DNA from: Hyphomicrobiales bacterium
GTDB taxonomy: Bacteria; Pseudomonadota; Alphaproteobacteria; Rhizobiales; Aestuariivirgaceae
Assembly: GCA_027067085.1 (NCBI GenBank)
Contig: JAMOMM010000220.1
Span: 1 to 12,153, forward strand
Length of the DNA stretch: 12,153 nucleotides
Reading direction: 5' to 3'
The notes under the pieces: model-generated
What the model was told of the DNA's origin: nothing
The model's database searches: none
Seen by the model: only the letters and a program-made list of their open reading frames with translations
Translations under genes and position numbers: made by a program
Shown here: in pieces, positions 1-7,429 of the stretch
Position numbering within the stretch: the stretch's first letter is position 1
How the letters are laid out: the number at the start of each line of letters is the position of its first letter

Positions 1-1358
1 ATCCATATGGGTGCGCAGAACAAACCACCAGTCGGGCATTGCCATTGCTATATATGAGCGAAGTGGCTTCGCGCGCTGGCCTTGGTGATGACCCTGCTAT
101 TCGTAAAAGAGTTAAAGGGGCTATTGCTCGCGTCTTAGGTTATCAAGCCGCAGCAGGTAGCTTTGGTATGTGGTCGCCTGGCTCTGATAATTTGTGGTTA
201 GACGCTTATGTCACTGACTTTTTAACGCGGGCGCGGGAAAAAGGCTATGTCGTGCCAAAACAAGCCATGACGGCGGCGTTGGATAATCTGCAAAACAGTT
301 TGTCTTATGATGTGAATATCGCTTCAAAGGGAAATGAAATTGCTTATGCAATGTATGTTCTTGCGCGCAACAAACGCGCATCAATTGGCGATTTACGCTA
401 CTATGTAAATTCGAAATTGAGCGAGTTTCAATCTCCGTTGGCCAAAGCTCAGCTTGCTGCAAGTCTTGGTTTATACGGCGAAACTGAAATTAGTGCACGG
501 GCGTTTAAAGCGGCGTTTGCGGCGGTCAAATCTCCTATTAGCGGTTTAGAACGTGATGATTACGGCACTTCGCTAAGGGATAAAGCAGCGATTTTGGCAC
601 TTGCCTCCGAAGCCCGGCCCTCAATGAGCTTTGTGTCGCAAATGGTGGCAATGGTTTCATCTGATCGGTTAGGAAAACGCTATACGAGCACGCAAGAAAA
701 GGCGTGGTTGTTGTTGGCAGCGCGCGCGCTTTATGCTGATACCAATAAAATTTCGTTAGAAGTAGATGGTGTGCCGCATACGGGTAATTTGGTGCGTAAA
801 GTCTCTAGCGCAGAAATTGGTAACGGCATTACGGTTGCTAATAACTCGAATGAAAACCTTGAGGCGGCAATCACCATTACTGGTATTCCTAGCGAACCTT
901 TACCTGCTGGTGGAGATGGATTCTCGATTATTCGTGAGTATTATAATTTGGCAGGTGAGAGAATTGATCCGTCAGTGGTTGCTCAAAATGAACGTTTTGT
1001 TGTGGTTTTAAAGGTGGAAGAGAAAAACAATTGGCGTTCGCGCATTGTTGTGAATGATTTGCTTCCAGCTGGGTTTGAGATTGATAACCCACGATTGGTC
1101 TCAAGTGCTGATCTCGGGAATTTCAAATGGCTAAAGCGGACCTCTGCTGCACATACCGAATTTCGCAAAGATCGCTTTGTTGCAGCCTTTAATCGCACGC
1201 AAAGATCATCACGCGAATTGACGATGGCTTATGTCGTGCGGGCTGTGTCGCCAGGAAATTATGTTCATCCAGCAGCCGTGGTTGAGGATATGTATCGTCC
1301 ACACCTTTCTGCGCGTACGGGGCAGGGTAGTGTTGAAGTGGTTGGTCCAAAACCTTGA
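1..1358 (+). CDS. Bacterial alpha-2-macroglobulin, C-terminal part (5' end outside window)
   Basis: This is the 3' portion of a large periplasmic protease-trapping protein of the bacterial alpha-2-macroglobulin (YfhM-like) family. The frame is open from base 3 to the left edge, so the TTG at 39 is not a real start. The first visible residues read PYGCAEQTTSRALPL, which contains the CxEQ thioester motif: Cys at 12-14 and Gln at 21-23. In this family these side chains form the internal thioester that covalently captures an attacking protease. About 451 residues remain. First comes the helical thioester domain (roughly the first 240 residues), then a beta-rich C-terminal region ending in a family-typical segment with VRAVSPGNYVHPAAVVEDMY near 1230-1300. 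The bait region and N-terminal domains lie upstream. Its TGA stop overlaps the start of the pbpC-like gene by 4 bases. Family identity is strong; full length and any lipoprotein signal cannot be judged here. Confidence 0.93.
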   Translation, partial: PYGCAEQTTSRALPLLYMSEVASRAGLGDDPAIRKRVKGAIARVLGYQAAAGSFGMWSPGSDNLWLDAYVTDFLTRAREKGYVVPKQAMTAALDNLQNSLSYDVNIASKGNEIAYAMYVLARNKRASIGDLRYYVNSKLSEFQSPLAKAQLAASLGLYGETEISARAFKAAFAAVKSPISGLERDDYGTSLRDKAAILALASEARPSMSFVSQMVAMVSSDRLGKRYTSTQEKAWLLLAARALYADTNKISLEVDGVPHTGNLVRKVSSAEIGNGITVANNSNENLEAAITITGIPSEPLPAGGDGFSIIREYYNLAGERIDPSVVAQNERFVVVLKVEEKNNWRSRIVVNDLLPAGFEIDNPRLVSSADLGNFKWLKRTSAAHTEFRKDRFVAAFNRTQRSSRELTMAYVVRAVSPGNYVHPAAVVEDMYRPHLSARTGQGSVEVVGPKP

Positions 1359-3520
1359 AGCCAGAGACGATTATAAAACGGGCCAAAAAACCTGTAAACA
1401 CGCAGGCAACATCTCGATGGGTTTTTATGCCGTTTCTAATGGCATGCGGGCTTATTGCAGTCTTGGCAACTTTGCAGTGGGCTGACCGCTCTTATCCCGT
1501 TGATTTGAGTAAGCTTGATAACCGTTCCTTTGTTGTGGTTGATCGCAATGGCGAATTGCTACGGGCGTTTGCGACTAAGGACGGTCGGTGGCGGTTGCCG
1601 ATTGATCGTAACAGTGTTGATCCACGATTTATCAAAATGCTTATCGCTTATGAGGATAAACGGTTTTACAGCCATTTTGGCGTTGATGTTTTTGCTATGT
1701 CGCGGGCCGCGTTGCAGATGGCTTGGCATGGTAAAATTGTTTCAGGTGGCTCAACGATTTCAATGCAGGTCGCGCGGCTGTTGGAAGGCCCGACCAAGCG
1801 TTCATTTTTAGTCAAGTTACGCCAGATGGCCCGTGCGGTGCAGATTGAGCGGCGAATGAGTAAAGCCGAAATTCTAGATGCCTATTTATTATTGGCTCCA
1901 TATGGCGGCAACCTTGAAGGGGTGCGGGCTGCGTCATTGGCTTATTTTGGTAAAGAACCTAAGGTTTTAAACACAGCACAAGCTGCGTTGCTTGTGGCCT
2001 TGCCGCAATCACCAGAAACACGGCGGCCTGATCGTTACTTCAAGCGGGCTTTAAAAGCTCGCAATCGGGTGATTTTGCGCAGTGTTGATGATGGGGTTAT
2101 TGAAAGTTCAGATGGTACACGGGCAATTAAAACCGCATTGACAAAACGCCGTCGAGCTTTACCCGCGATGGCGGCGCATTTGAGCCATCAGGCAAAGGCA
2201 GCGTTTGCCAAGGAAAGCCGAGTTCAATTGCCGATTGATAAAGCTATTCAATTGAACCTTGAAAATCTGGTGCGTGAAAAAGTCCGTTTAATGGGGAAAA
2301 AAGATTCGATTGCGGTATTGGTGGTTGACCATCAAACTGGCGAGGTTATTGCGCATGTTGCGTCGCCCGACTTTTTTAACCAAAGTAAATTGGGCGAAGT
2401 TGATATGATTTCGGCTTTGCGTTCACCTGGTTCGACATTAAAGCCGTTTATTTACGGTTTGGCTTTTGAAGCGGGTGTAGTGCATCCACAATCGCTTATC
2501 GAAGATGTGCGTCAGAGTTTTTCAGGATATAGACCGCGTAATTTTGATTTGGGTTATCAAGGGACAGTAACGGTTGAAAAGGCGTTGCAGCAATCATTGA
2601 ATATTCCGGCAATCAGTTTGTTGTCTGCGGTTGGGCCTGACAAACTGTTAGCGAGATTTCGCCGCGCTCATGTGCAGGTTAAGTTGCCAGCACATAAAAG
2701 TGTAGGGCTGGCCATTGGGCTTGGTGGACTTGGAATTTCCCTGCGTAATTTGGTGCAATTATATTCAATGATCCCGCGCGGTGGTAAAGCGATTGATTTA
2801 CGTGACGGTGTTATACCAGTGCCAGATACCTTTGAGATTCAACGTTCGCTTTCACCCGTTGCCAGTTGGTATGTGCAAGATGTCCTTTCAGGCGTTTCTG
2901 CACCGCAAGGGGCTGCTGGTAGCCGAAATATTGGATACAAAACAGGCACGTCATATGGTTATCGCGATGCATGGTCCGTTGGTTTTGATGGTAAGTATGT
3001 GATTGGTGTGTGGGTAGGGCGGCCTGACGGGGTGCCTGTTGCAGGTATTACTGGGCGCTCTGTTGCTGCCCCTATTTTGTTTGAGGCGTTTGGGCGAATT
3101 TCTGAACAACCACATCAATTACCAAAGCCAGCAAAAGGGGCGATGCGATTGCATACGGCAAAGTTGCCTAAGATATTGCAACGTTTTGTGCCGCGTGGTG
3201 ATTTGGTTCAACATAACGCCAATTTAGGTAAAAAACCGACTATTGCTTATCCGCCGAATGGTGCAAAGGTTGATCTCGGGCTTTTGCTTGGCCAAGCCGA
3301 TAATGGTGGGAGCAATGATAATGATGATGAGGCGATGCCGTTGTTTTTAAAGGTTGAGGGGGGGCTTGCTCCCTTCAAGTGGCTGGCGAATGGCAAACCC
3401 TTTGGGACAAAGACAGTGCGGCGCAAAATTCATTGGATGCCTGATTCTGTCGGGTTTTCTGATATAACCGTATTGGACAGTGTTGGGCGCGTTGCCCATG
3501 TGCGGGTATTTGTCGAGTAA
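1355..3520 (+). CDS. pbpC: Penicillin-binding protein 1C (bifunctional murein glycosyltransferase/transpeptidase)
   Basis: Predicted inner-membrane peptidoglycan synthase of 721 residues (E. coli PbpC is about 770). A basic N-terminus (KRAKKP) precedes one membrane segment at about residues 24-40. The GT51 glycosyltransferase domain follows at about 60-240, with the EDKRFYSHFGVD motif and catalytic Glu100. The transpeptidase domain at about 315-590 has all three penicillin-binding motifs: S360-T-L-K363, S414-L-N416 and K529-T-G531. A C-terminal BiPBP_C-type beta domain occupies about 630-721, preceded by a short acidic low-complexity stretch (about 649-659). I chose the TTG start at 1355 because it overlaps the upstream TGA as TTGA, implying coupled translation, and because it keeps the basic residues before the membrane segment. 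An ATG at 1427 is the alternative but would remove them. The neighbouring alpha-2-macroglobulin gene is the classical partner of pbpC, which supports PbpC rather than PBP1A. Confidence 0.94.
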   Translation: MKPETIIKRAKKPVNTQATSRWVFMPFLMACGLIAVLATLQWADRSYPVDLSKLDNRSFVVVDRNGELLRAFATKDGRWRLPIDRNSVDPRFIKMLIAYEDKRFYSHFGVDVFAMSRAALQMAWHGKIVSGGSTISMQVARLLEGPTKRSFLVKLRQMARAVQIERRMSKAEILDAYLLLAPYGGNLEGVRAASLAYFGKEPKVLNTAQAALLVALPQSPETRRPDRYFKRALKARNRVILRSVDDGVIESSDGTRAIKTALTKRRRALPAMAAHLSHQAKAAFAKESRVQLPIDKAIQLNLENLVREKVRLMGKKDSIAVLVVDHQTGEVIAHVASPDFFNQSKLGEVDMISALRSPGSTLKPFIYGLAFEAGVVHPQSLIEDVRQSFSGYRPRNFDLGYQGTVTVEKALQQSLNIPAISLLSAVGPDKLLARFRRAHVQVKLPAHKSVGLAIGLGGLGISLRNLVQLYSMIPRGGKAIDLRDGVIPVPDTFEIQRSLSPVASWYVQDVLSGVSAPQGAAGSRNIGYKTGTSYGYRDAWSVGFDGKYVIGVWVGRPDGVPVAGITGRSVAAPILFEAFGRISEQPHQLPKPAKGAMRLHTAKLPKILQRFVPRGDLVQHNANLGKKPTIAYPPNGAKVDLGLLLGQADNGGSNDNDDEAMPLFLKVEGGLAPFKWLANGKPFGTKTVRRKIHWMPDSVGFSDITVLDSVGRVAHVRVFVE

Positions 3521-3605
3521 CTTTTTGTTGTATCGTCAAGCCTTATGTGCGAAATATCTAATATACTTTGTATTATTTGATTTAGCCAGAATGGGCGGTG
3601 CTTTC

Positions 3606-4562
3606 ATGGAAGAACAACAACGACTTGAATTTTTTCCCGTAACAATTTTTTCTATTGTTATGGGATTGAGCGGGCTGGCGCTTGCCTGGCAAAAAGCACA
3701 ACATGTTTTAGATCTGAATTTGGGCTTAAATTTTCCTCTTGCAGGATTAAGCGTTGGTATTTTTGTTATTCTTGCGGTGTTTTATATTACAAAACTGGTG
3801 AAGCACCCAAATGCCGTCAAGGCAGAATTGAAACATCCTGTAAAACTTAGCTTTTTTCCAGCAATTTCAATTAGCTTGATTTTACTCGGCACAGTTTTGC
3901 TTAACATTATGCCTGATTTAGCCAAGCCAGTTTGGTGGGCTGGTGTGGTGTTACAGTTTATATTGTTGCTTTATGTGTTTTCGTCTTGGGTCAATCATGA
4001 GCATTTTGAAACTGCGCACGTAAACCCGTCTTGGTTTATCCCAGCTGTTGGTAATGTTGTGGTGCCGATTGCTGGTTTTTCATTTGGTTATGTAGAGCTT
4101 TCGTGGTTCTTTTTTTCAATTGGTATTTTGTTTTGGATAGTGTTGCTGACCATCGTATTTAACCGTATTTTGTTCCATAATCCAATTCCACCAAAACTAT
4201 TGCCAACAATGGCTATATTGATTGCACCACCTGCTGTTGGGTTTGTAGCGTATACAAAAATGGCGGGAGGCTTAGATCATTTTGGCCACTTTATGTATGG
4301 CGCGGCTTTGTTCTTTACGGTGTTTATTGCGACGCAAATTCCGAAGTTTGTAAAGTTACCATTCTTTTTATCGTGGTGGGCGTATTCATTTCCGTTTGCT
4401 TCGGTGACAATTGCAACTTTTATTATGTTTGAGCAAACCAAAGTGATTGAATATCTTTATGGGGCTCAATTCATGTTGGTGGTGTTGAGCCTTTTGCTGG
4501 CGCTGTTGTCGTTTAAAACAATCATGGCAGTGATACACGGTAAAATTTGTTTGCCAGATTAA
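3606..4562 (+). CDS. SLAC1/TehA-family anion channel or transporter
   Basis: A 318-residue, very hydrophobic protein with about ten predicted membrane helices, the size and topology of the tellurite-resistance/dicarboxylate transporter (TDT) family that includes bacterial TehA and plant SLAC1. Family-like stretches are RLEFFPVTIFSIVMGLSGL at the N-terminus, NPSWFIPAVGN at about 140-150, LPTMAILIAPPAVG at about 199-212 and SWWAYSFPFASVTIAT at about 256-271. The family carries small anions or organic acids; the ion here is unknown and tellurite resistance should not be assumed. The frame is open upstream to 3480, inside pbpC, but homology-like sequence begins at the ATG at 3606, with GGCGGTG a few bases before it. 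An in-frame ATG at 3591 is a second option. The gap from pbpC is 85 bases, so it may be cotranscribed or have its own promoter; I see no convincing -35/-10 pair. A strong terminator follows at 4608. Confidence 0.87.
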   Translation: MEEQQRLEFFPVTIFSIVMGLSGLALAWQKAQHVLDLNLGLNFPLAGLSVGIFVILAVFYITKLVKHPNAVKAELKHPVKLSFFPAISISLILLGTVLLNIMPDLAKPVWWAGVVLQFILLLYVFSSWVNHEHFETAHVNPSWFIPAVGNVVVPIAGFSFGYVELSWFFFSIGILFWIVLLTIVFNRILFHNPIPPKLLPTMAILIAPPAVGFVAYTKMAGGLDHFGHFMYGAALFFTVFIATQIPKFVKLPFFLSWWAYSFPFASVTIATFIMFEQTKVIEYLYGAQFMLVVLSLLLALLSFKTIMAVIHGKICLPD

Positions 4563-4607
4563 AACACTTTGCGTTGTTTTAGCCTCTTTCAGTGCGGTTT
4601 CTAAATA

Positions 4608-4651
4608 TTGAGCTGTTTTGACCAAATGGTTGAAACAGCTCAATTGTTTTT
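4608..4651 (+). terminator. Rho-independent terminator after the SLAC1-like gene
   Basis: A perfect 11-bp stem, TTGAGCTGTTT at 4608-4618 pairing with AAACAGCTCAA at 4633-4643, encloses a 14-base loop that can itself pair further (ACC/GGT). A T-rich tract, TTGTTTTT, follows at 4644-4651. It lies 45 bases after the stop of the SLAC1-like gene and is oriented to end plus-strand transcription, separating the upstream gene group from the ABC operon. Confidence 0.82.
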
Positions 4652-4656
4652 GATGC

Positions 4657-4695
4657 TAGAGTCGTTCTGATTTACATTGAAGCAGCACGACCTAC
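4657..4695 (+). repeat. Degenerate copy of a dispersed palindromic element (copy 1)
   Basis: A 39-base segment starting TAGAGTCGTTCTG matches the reverse complement of 10222-10260 at 34 of 39 positions, counted by eye with no gaps. The two halves of this copy still pair partly (GTCGTTCTG against CAGCACGAC), but the palindrome is imperfect compared with the other copy. It sits 5 bases after the terminator T-tract, about 240 bases upstream of the ABC operon. The form resembles small intergenic palindromes found in many copies in rhizobial-type genomes. Its function is not known from sequence. Confidence 0.7.
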
Positions 4696-4713
4696 TTAGG
4701 TATTGATAATTTT

Positions 4714-4756
4714 GCGTTTCATGCTGTGCTTGCTCAACAAACAAAAGATGAAACGC
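4714..4756. repeat. Spaced 9-bp inverted repeat upstream of the ABC operon
   Basis: GCGTTTCAT at 4714-4722 is the exact reverse complement of ATGAAACGC at 4748-4756, with a 25-base spacer. It could be two half-sites for a regulator acting on the downstream ABC operon, or chance. No recognised regulator motif is matched and no regulator gene lies nearby. Confidence 0.35.
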
Positions 4757-4933
4757 TCTATATCACATAGTCTAATTGCTCAAACCCATGCCTGTTTCGT
4801 AATGTGTTAACGTATCCTGAAAAAATGGGAGACGTGGTCTTGCGACCTTGGGAGTCGCAATTGGTAAGTATACGGAATAAGTATTGCGCCAAAAAAGCCA
4901 GTTTCCAGCGCAAAAGGTGAGGAAGGAAACCTA
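4757..4933 (+). promoter_or_regulatory. Leader region of the ABC operon with a stem-loop and strong ribosome binding site
   Basis: This gene-free stretch completes the 371-base gap between the SLAC1-like gene and the binding-protein gene, so the operon promoter should lie in or just before it. No -35/-10 pair is convincing; a weak candidate is TTGCTC at 4776-4781 with TAATGT at 4800-4805. A 7-bp hairpin, TTGCGAC at 4840-4846 with GTCGCAA at 4854-4860, would lie in the 5' leader. Overlapping shorter stems are also possible: AGAC/GTCT at 4830-4840 and GGTC/GACC at 4836-4847. TGGGAG(A/T)CG occurs twice, at 4826 and 4849. GAGGAAGGA at 4919-4927 is a near-ideal ribosome binding site 6 bases before the ATG at 4934. 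Confidence 0.5.
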
Positions 4934-6283
4934 ATGAGCATTAATGATTTTAAACTAGACCGTCGTCTACTTATGAAAAGTGGACTAATTGGTGGCGCAG
5001 CACTTACAGCGCCGATGCATTTTATTAAAGACGCACATGCTGCTGACTTTTGTAATATGCCAGCAGGTAAGTCAGTAACACTGGGCTTTAACGTTCCACA
5101 AACTGGTGCGTATGCTGATGAGGGTGCTGATGAATTGCGCGCCTTTAAACTTGCTGTCAAACACCTAAATGGTGAAGGCGATGGCGGCATGATAAACACA
5201 TTCAAACCATCATCGCTTAAAGGCAATGGTATTTTGGGCAAAAAGGTTGAGTTTGTAACAGGCGATACGCAAACCAAATCTGATGCTGCTCGTGCATCTG
5301 CAAAGCGTATGATTGAAAAAGATGGCGCTATAATGATTTCAGGTGGTTCTTCATCTGGTGTTGCGATTGCGGTGCAGGGCTTATGTCAAGAAGCTGGCGT
5401 GATTTTCATGGCTGGTTTGACACACTCAAATGATACAACTGGTAAAGATAAGCGTGCAAATGGCTTCCGTCATTTCTTTAATACGCATATGTCTGGTGCC
5501 GCACTTGGACCTGTGCTTGAAAAAGAATATGGCAAAGACCGTAAGGCTTATCATCTGACTGCCGATTATACTTGGGGTTGGAGTCAAGAAAAGTCTATGC
5601 GTCAGGCAACTGAATCACGTGGCTGGAAAACTGTGGCTGCTGTTAAAACACCTGTTGGTGCGGGCGACTTTTCGCAATATATTACGCCTGTGTTGAACTC
5701 TGGCGCTGATGTGTTGATCCTTAACCACTACGGTAAAGATATGGTCAACTCTTTGACGCAAGCGGTTCAGTTTGGTCTTCGTGACAAGCAAGTGAATGGC
5801 AAGAACTTTGAAATCGTTGTACCGTTGTTCTCGCGCTTGATGGCGCAGGGTGCTGGTGATGCGATTAAAGGCATCTTTGGTTCTACAAACTGGAACTGGT
5901 CACTTAAAGATGCTGCTTCTCAAGCTTTCGTTAAAAGCTTTGGTGCTGAGTATGGTGCTCCTCCTTCAATGGCGGCTCATACCTGTTATGTTCAAACATT
6001 GCTTTATGCAAATGCTTGTGAAATGGGTGGTACATTCTCTCCAACTGGTGTTGTTAAATCATTGGAAGGCTTCAAATTTGATGGCCTTGGCAATGGTCCA
6101 ACTGAATATCGTGCAGAAGATCACCAGTGCTTTAAAGATGTGCTTGTGGTGCGTGGTAATGAAAAACCAACATCGCAGTTTGACTTGCTTGAAGTTGTGG
6201 AAGTTACGCCTCGTGCGCAAGTTGAATATGATGCAAAAATGCTTGGCGGATCACTTGGTCCTGTCAATGCAAAACCTTGCTAA
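4934..6283 (+). CDS. Tat-exported periplasmic substrate-binding protein of a LIV/HAAT-type ABC importer
   Basis: A 449-residue periplasmic binding protein of the type 1 (LivJ/LivK-like) fold that captures the substrate and delivers it to the LivHMGF complex encoded downstream. The N-terminus carries a twin-arginine signal (DRRLLMK, Arg10-Arg11), then a hydrophobic stretch and an AHA|AD cleavage site after about residue 36. Mature-protein motifs typical of the family include LGFNVPQTGAYADEG at about 50-64, the VEFVTGDTQ strand, SGGSSSG at 136-142 and GADVLILNHYGKD at about 257-269. There are six cysteines, at 40, 151, 351, 362, 399 and 449, the last being the C-terminal residue. E. coli LivJ and LivK are shorter, near 370. 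The start follows a strong ribosome binding site. The ligand cannot be read from the sequence: branched-chain amino acids, other amino acids, amides, urea or aromatic acids are all used by relatives. No catabolic gene is adjacent to help decide. Confidence 0.9.
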   Translation: MSINDFKLDRRLLMKSGLIGGAALTAPMHFIKDAHAADFCNMPAGKSVTLGFNVPQTGAYADEGADELRAFKLAVKHLNGEGDGGMINTFKPSSLKGNGILGKKVEFVTGDTQTKSDAARASAKRMIEKDGAIMISGGSSSGVAIAVQGLCQEAGVIFMAGLTHSNDTTGKDKRANGFRHFFNTHMSGAALGPVLEKEYGKDRKAYHLTADYTWGWSQEKSMRQATESRGWKTVAAVKTPVGAGDFSQYITPVLNSGADVLILNHYGKDMVNSLTQAVQFGLRDKQVNGKNFEIVVPLFSRLMAQGAGDAIKGIFGSTNWNWSLKDAASQAFVKSFGAEYGAPPSMAAHTCYVQTLLYANACEMGGTFSPTGVVKSLEGFKFDGLGNGPTEYRAEDHQCFKDVLVVRGNEKPTSQFDLLEVVEVTPRAQVEYDAKMLGGSLGPVNAKPC

Positions 6284-6320
6284 TCGTCAGCTTGACTAAA
6301 GACTTATAAACATGATTTGA

Positions 6321-6352
6321 TCTGGTTGCCCTTTACTTGTTGGGCGACCAGA
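6321..6352 (+). promoter_or_regulatory. Intercistronic stem-loop between binding-protein gene and livH
   Basis: TCTGGTTGCCC at 6321-6331 pairs with GGGCGACCAGA at 6342-6352: 11 bp with one G-U pair, closed by a 10-base loop. It begins 37 bases after the binding-protein stop and ends 47 bases before the livH start, with only a weak U-rich tail (CTACTATCTTATT). Such hairpins commonly protect the upstream mRNA from 3' decay or partly terminate transcription, so that the binding protein is made in excess over the membrane components. That role is inferred here. Confidence 0.65.
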
Positions 6353-6399
6353 CTACTATCTTATTCCACAAGATGAATAGAGGCGGTGGGTGCTGGCTT

Positions 6400-7425
6400 A
6401 TGGATGCCATATTTTTACAAATTCTAAATGGGCTTGATAAGGGTGGAGCATATGCTCTTATTGCTCTTGGGTTGACGCTGGCGTTTGGTACGCTTGGTGT
6501 TGTTAACTTTGCGCATGGCGCGTTATTTATGTTGGGCGCGTTTTGTGCTGTTTCGGTGAATAAAATTCTCACCTTGCAGCAGATTGTTTTGGACCCAACA
6601 CAAAAGACTGCGTGGGGAACGCCACTAGAAATCAGGACACCTTATGTTGAGTCTTGGTTTGGAGATTTCGGGCTATTTTTGGTTGATTATTCAGTGCCTG
6701 TTTCTTTGCTGGTGACTATACCATTTATGCTGCTGGTTGGCATTGTTATGGAACGTGGGCTTATACGCCATTTTTACAAGCGTCCACATGCTGACCAAAT
6801 TCTAGTGACTTTTGGTTTGGCCATTGTCCTACAAGAAATCATTAAACATTACTTTGGCGCAAACCCTATTCCGCAAACAGCTCCAAGTATTGTTTCTGGT
6901 AGTGCCAATATTGGTCTGTGGATTGGTTTGGGAGAAAGCGTTGTATATCCATGGTGGCGTTTGGTTTACTTTGGATTTTCTGCTCTGGTAATTTTTGCTG
7001 TGTTCGCATTTTTGAAATTTACAACATTTGGCATGGTTGTTCGTGCAGGAATGTTTAATCGAGAGCAGGTGTCGATGCTCGGTATTAATATTGAGAAACG
7101 GTTTACCATTGTGTTTGGGCTTGCTGCTGTTGTAGCAGGCATGGCAGGGGCCATGTATACGCCTGTTTTACCACCCGATTATCACATTGGTATGGATTTT
7201 TTAGTTCTATCATTTGTGGTTGTTGTTGTTGGTGGTATGGGCTCGCTTGGTGGGGCGGTAACAGCAGGGTTTCTGCTGGGTATTTTACAATCGTTTGCAT
7301 CTATGAATGAAGTTAAGAGTATTATTCCAGGCATTGACCAGATTATTATTTATCTTGTTGCTGTTGTGGTTTTACTTGCTTTGCCTCGTGGCCTTATGGG
7401 TCGCAAGGGCGTGATGGAGGATTAA
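6400..7425 (+). CDS. livH: LIV/HAAT-family ABC importer permease, LivH-like
   Basis: A 341-residue inner-membrane permease, one of the two channel subunits of the importer. The family signature is near the N-terminus: [24 protein letters not shown]. Further features are many hydrophobic helices, the [16 protein letters not shown] cytoplasmic loop thought to contact the ATPases, and the C-terminal [26 protein letters not shown] block. It is somewhat longer than E. coli LivH (about 308) because of an extra loop of about 40 residues after the second hydrophobic block, around [20 protein letters not shown]. The frame is open from 6337 and has an ATG at 6373, but the ATG at 6400 puts [12 protein letters not shown], a typical LivH N-terminus, at the front and has GGCGGTGGG 9-17 bases upstream. 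The livM gene begins 4 bases after its stop. The symbol indicates family, not proven leucine transport. Confidence 0.9.
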   Translation: MDAIFLQILNGLDKGGAYALIALGLTLAFGTLGVVNFAHGALFMLGAFCAVSVNKILTLQQIVLDPTQKTAWGTPLEIRTPYVESWFGDFGLFLVDYSVPVSLLVTIPFMLLVGIVMERGLIRHFYKRPHADQILVTFGLAIVLQEIIKHYFGANPIPQTAPSIVSGSANIGLWIGLGESVVYPWWRLVYFGFSALVIFAVFAFLKFTTFGMVVRAGMFNREQVSMLGINIEKRFTIVFGLAAVVAGMAGAMYTPVLPPDYHIGMDFLVLSFVVVVVGGMGSLGGAVTAGFLLGILQSFASMNEVKSIIPGIDQIIIYLVAVVVLLALPRGLMGRKGVMED

Positions 7426-7429
7426 GGCA

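Noticed and set aside
39..1358. TTG at 39 as the start of the first gene
   Set aside because: The same frame continues to the window edge and encodes the alpha-2-macroglobulin thioester motif upstream of 39, so the gene is merely truncated by the window.
3480..3605. N-terminal extension of the SLAC1-like protein into the pbpC 3' end
   Set aside because: The extra residues overlap pbpC and do not resemble the family; conserved-looking sequence begins at the ATG at 3606.
3521..3605. Promoter for the SLAC1-like gene around TATACT at 3562-3567
   Set aside because: The -10-like sequence has no acceptable -35 at 16-18 bases, so cotranscription with pbpC is equally possible.
4807..5277. Minus-strand open frame of 156 codons over the start of the binding-protein gene
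   Set aside because: It is antisense to a well-supported gene and operon leader, is serine/proline-rich low-complexity, and has no recognisable domain.
6337..6399. N-terminal extension of the LivH-like permease
   Set aside because: It would run through half of the intercistronic hairpin, and the typical LivH N-terminus begins at 6400 behind a ribosome binding site.
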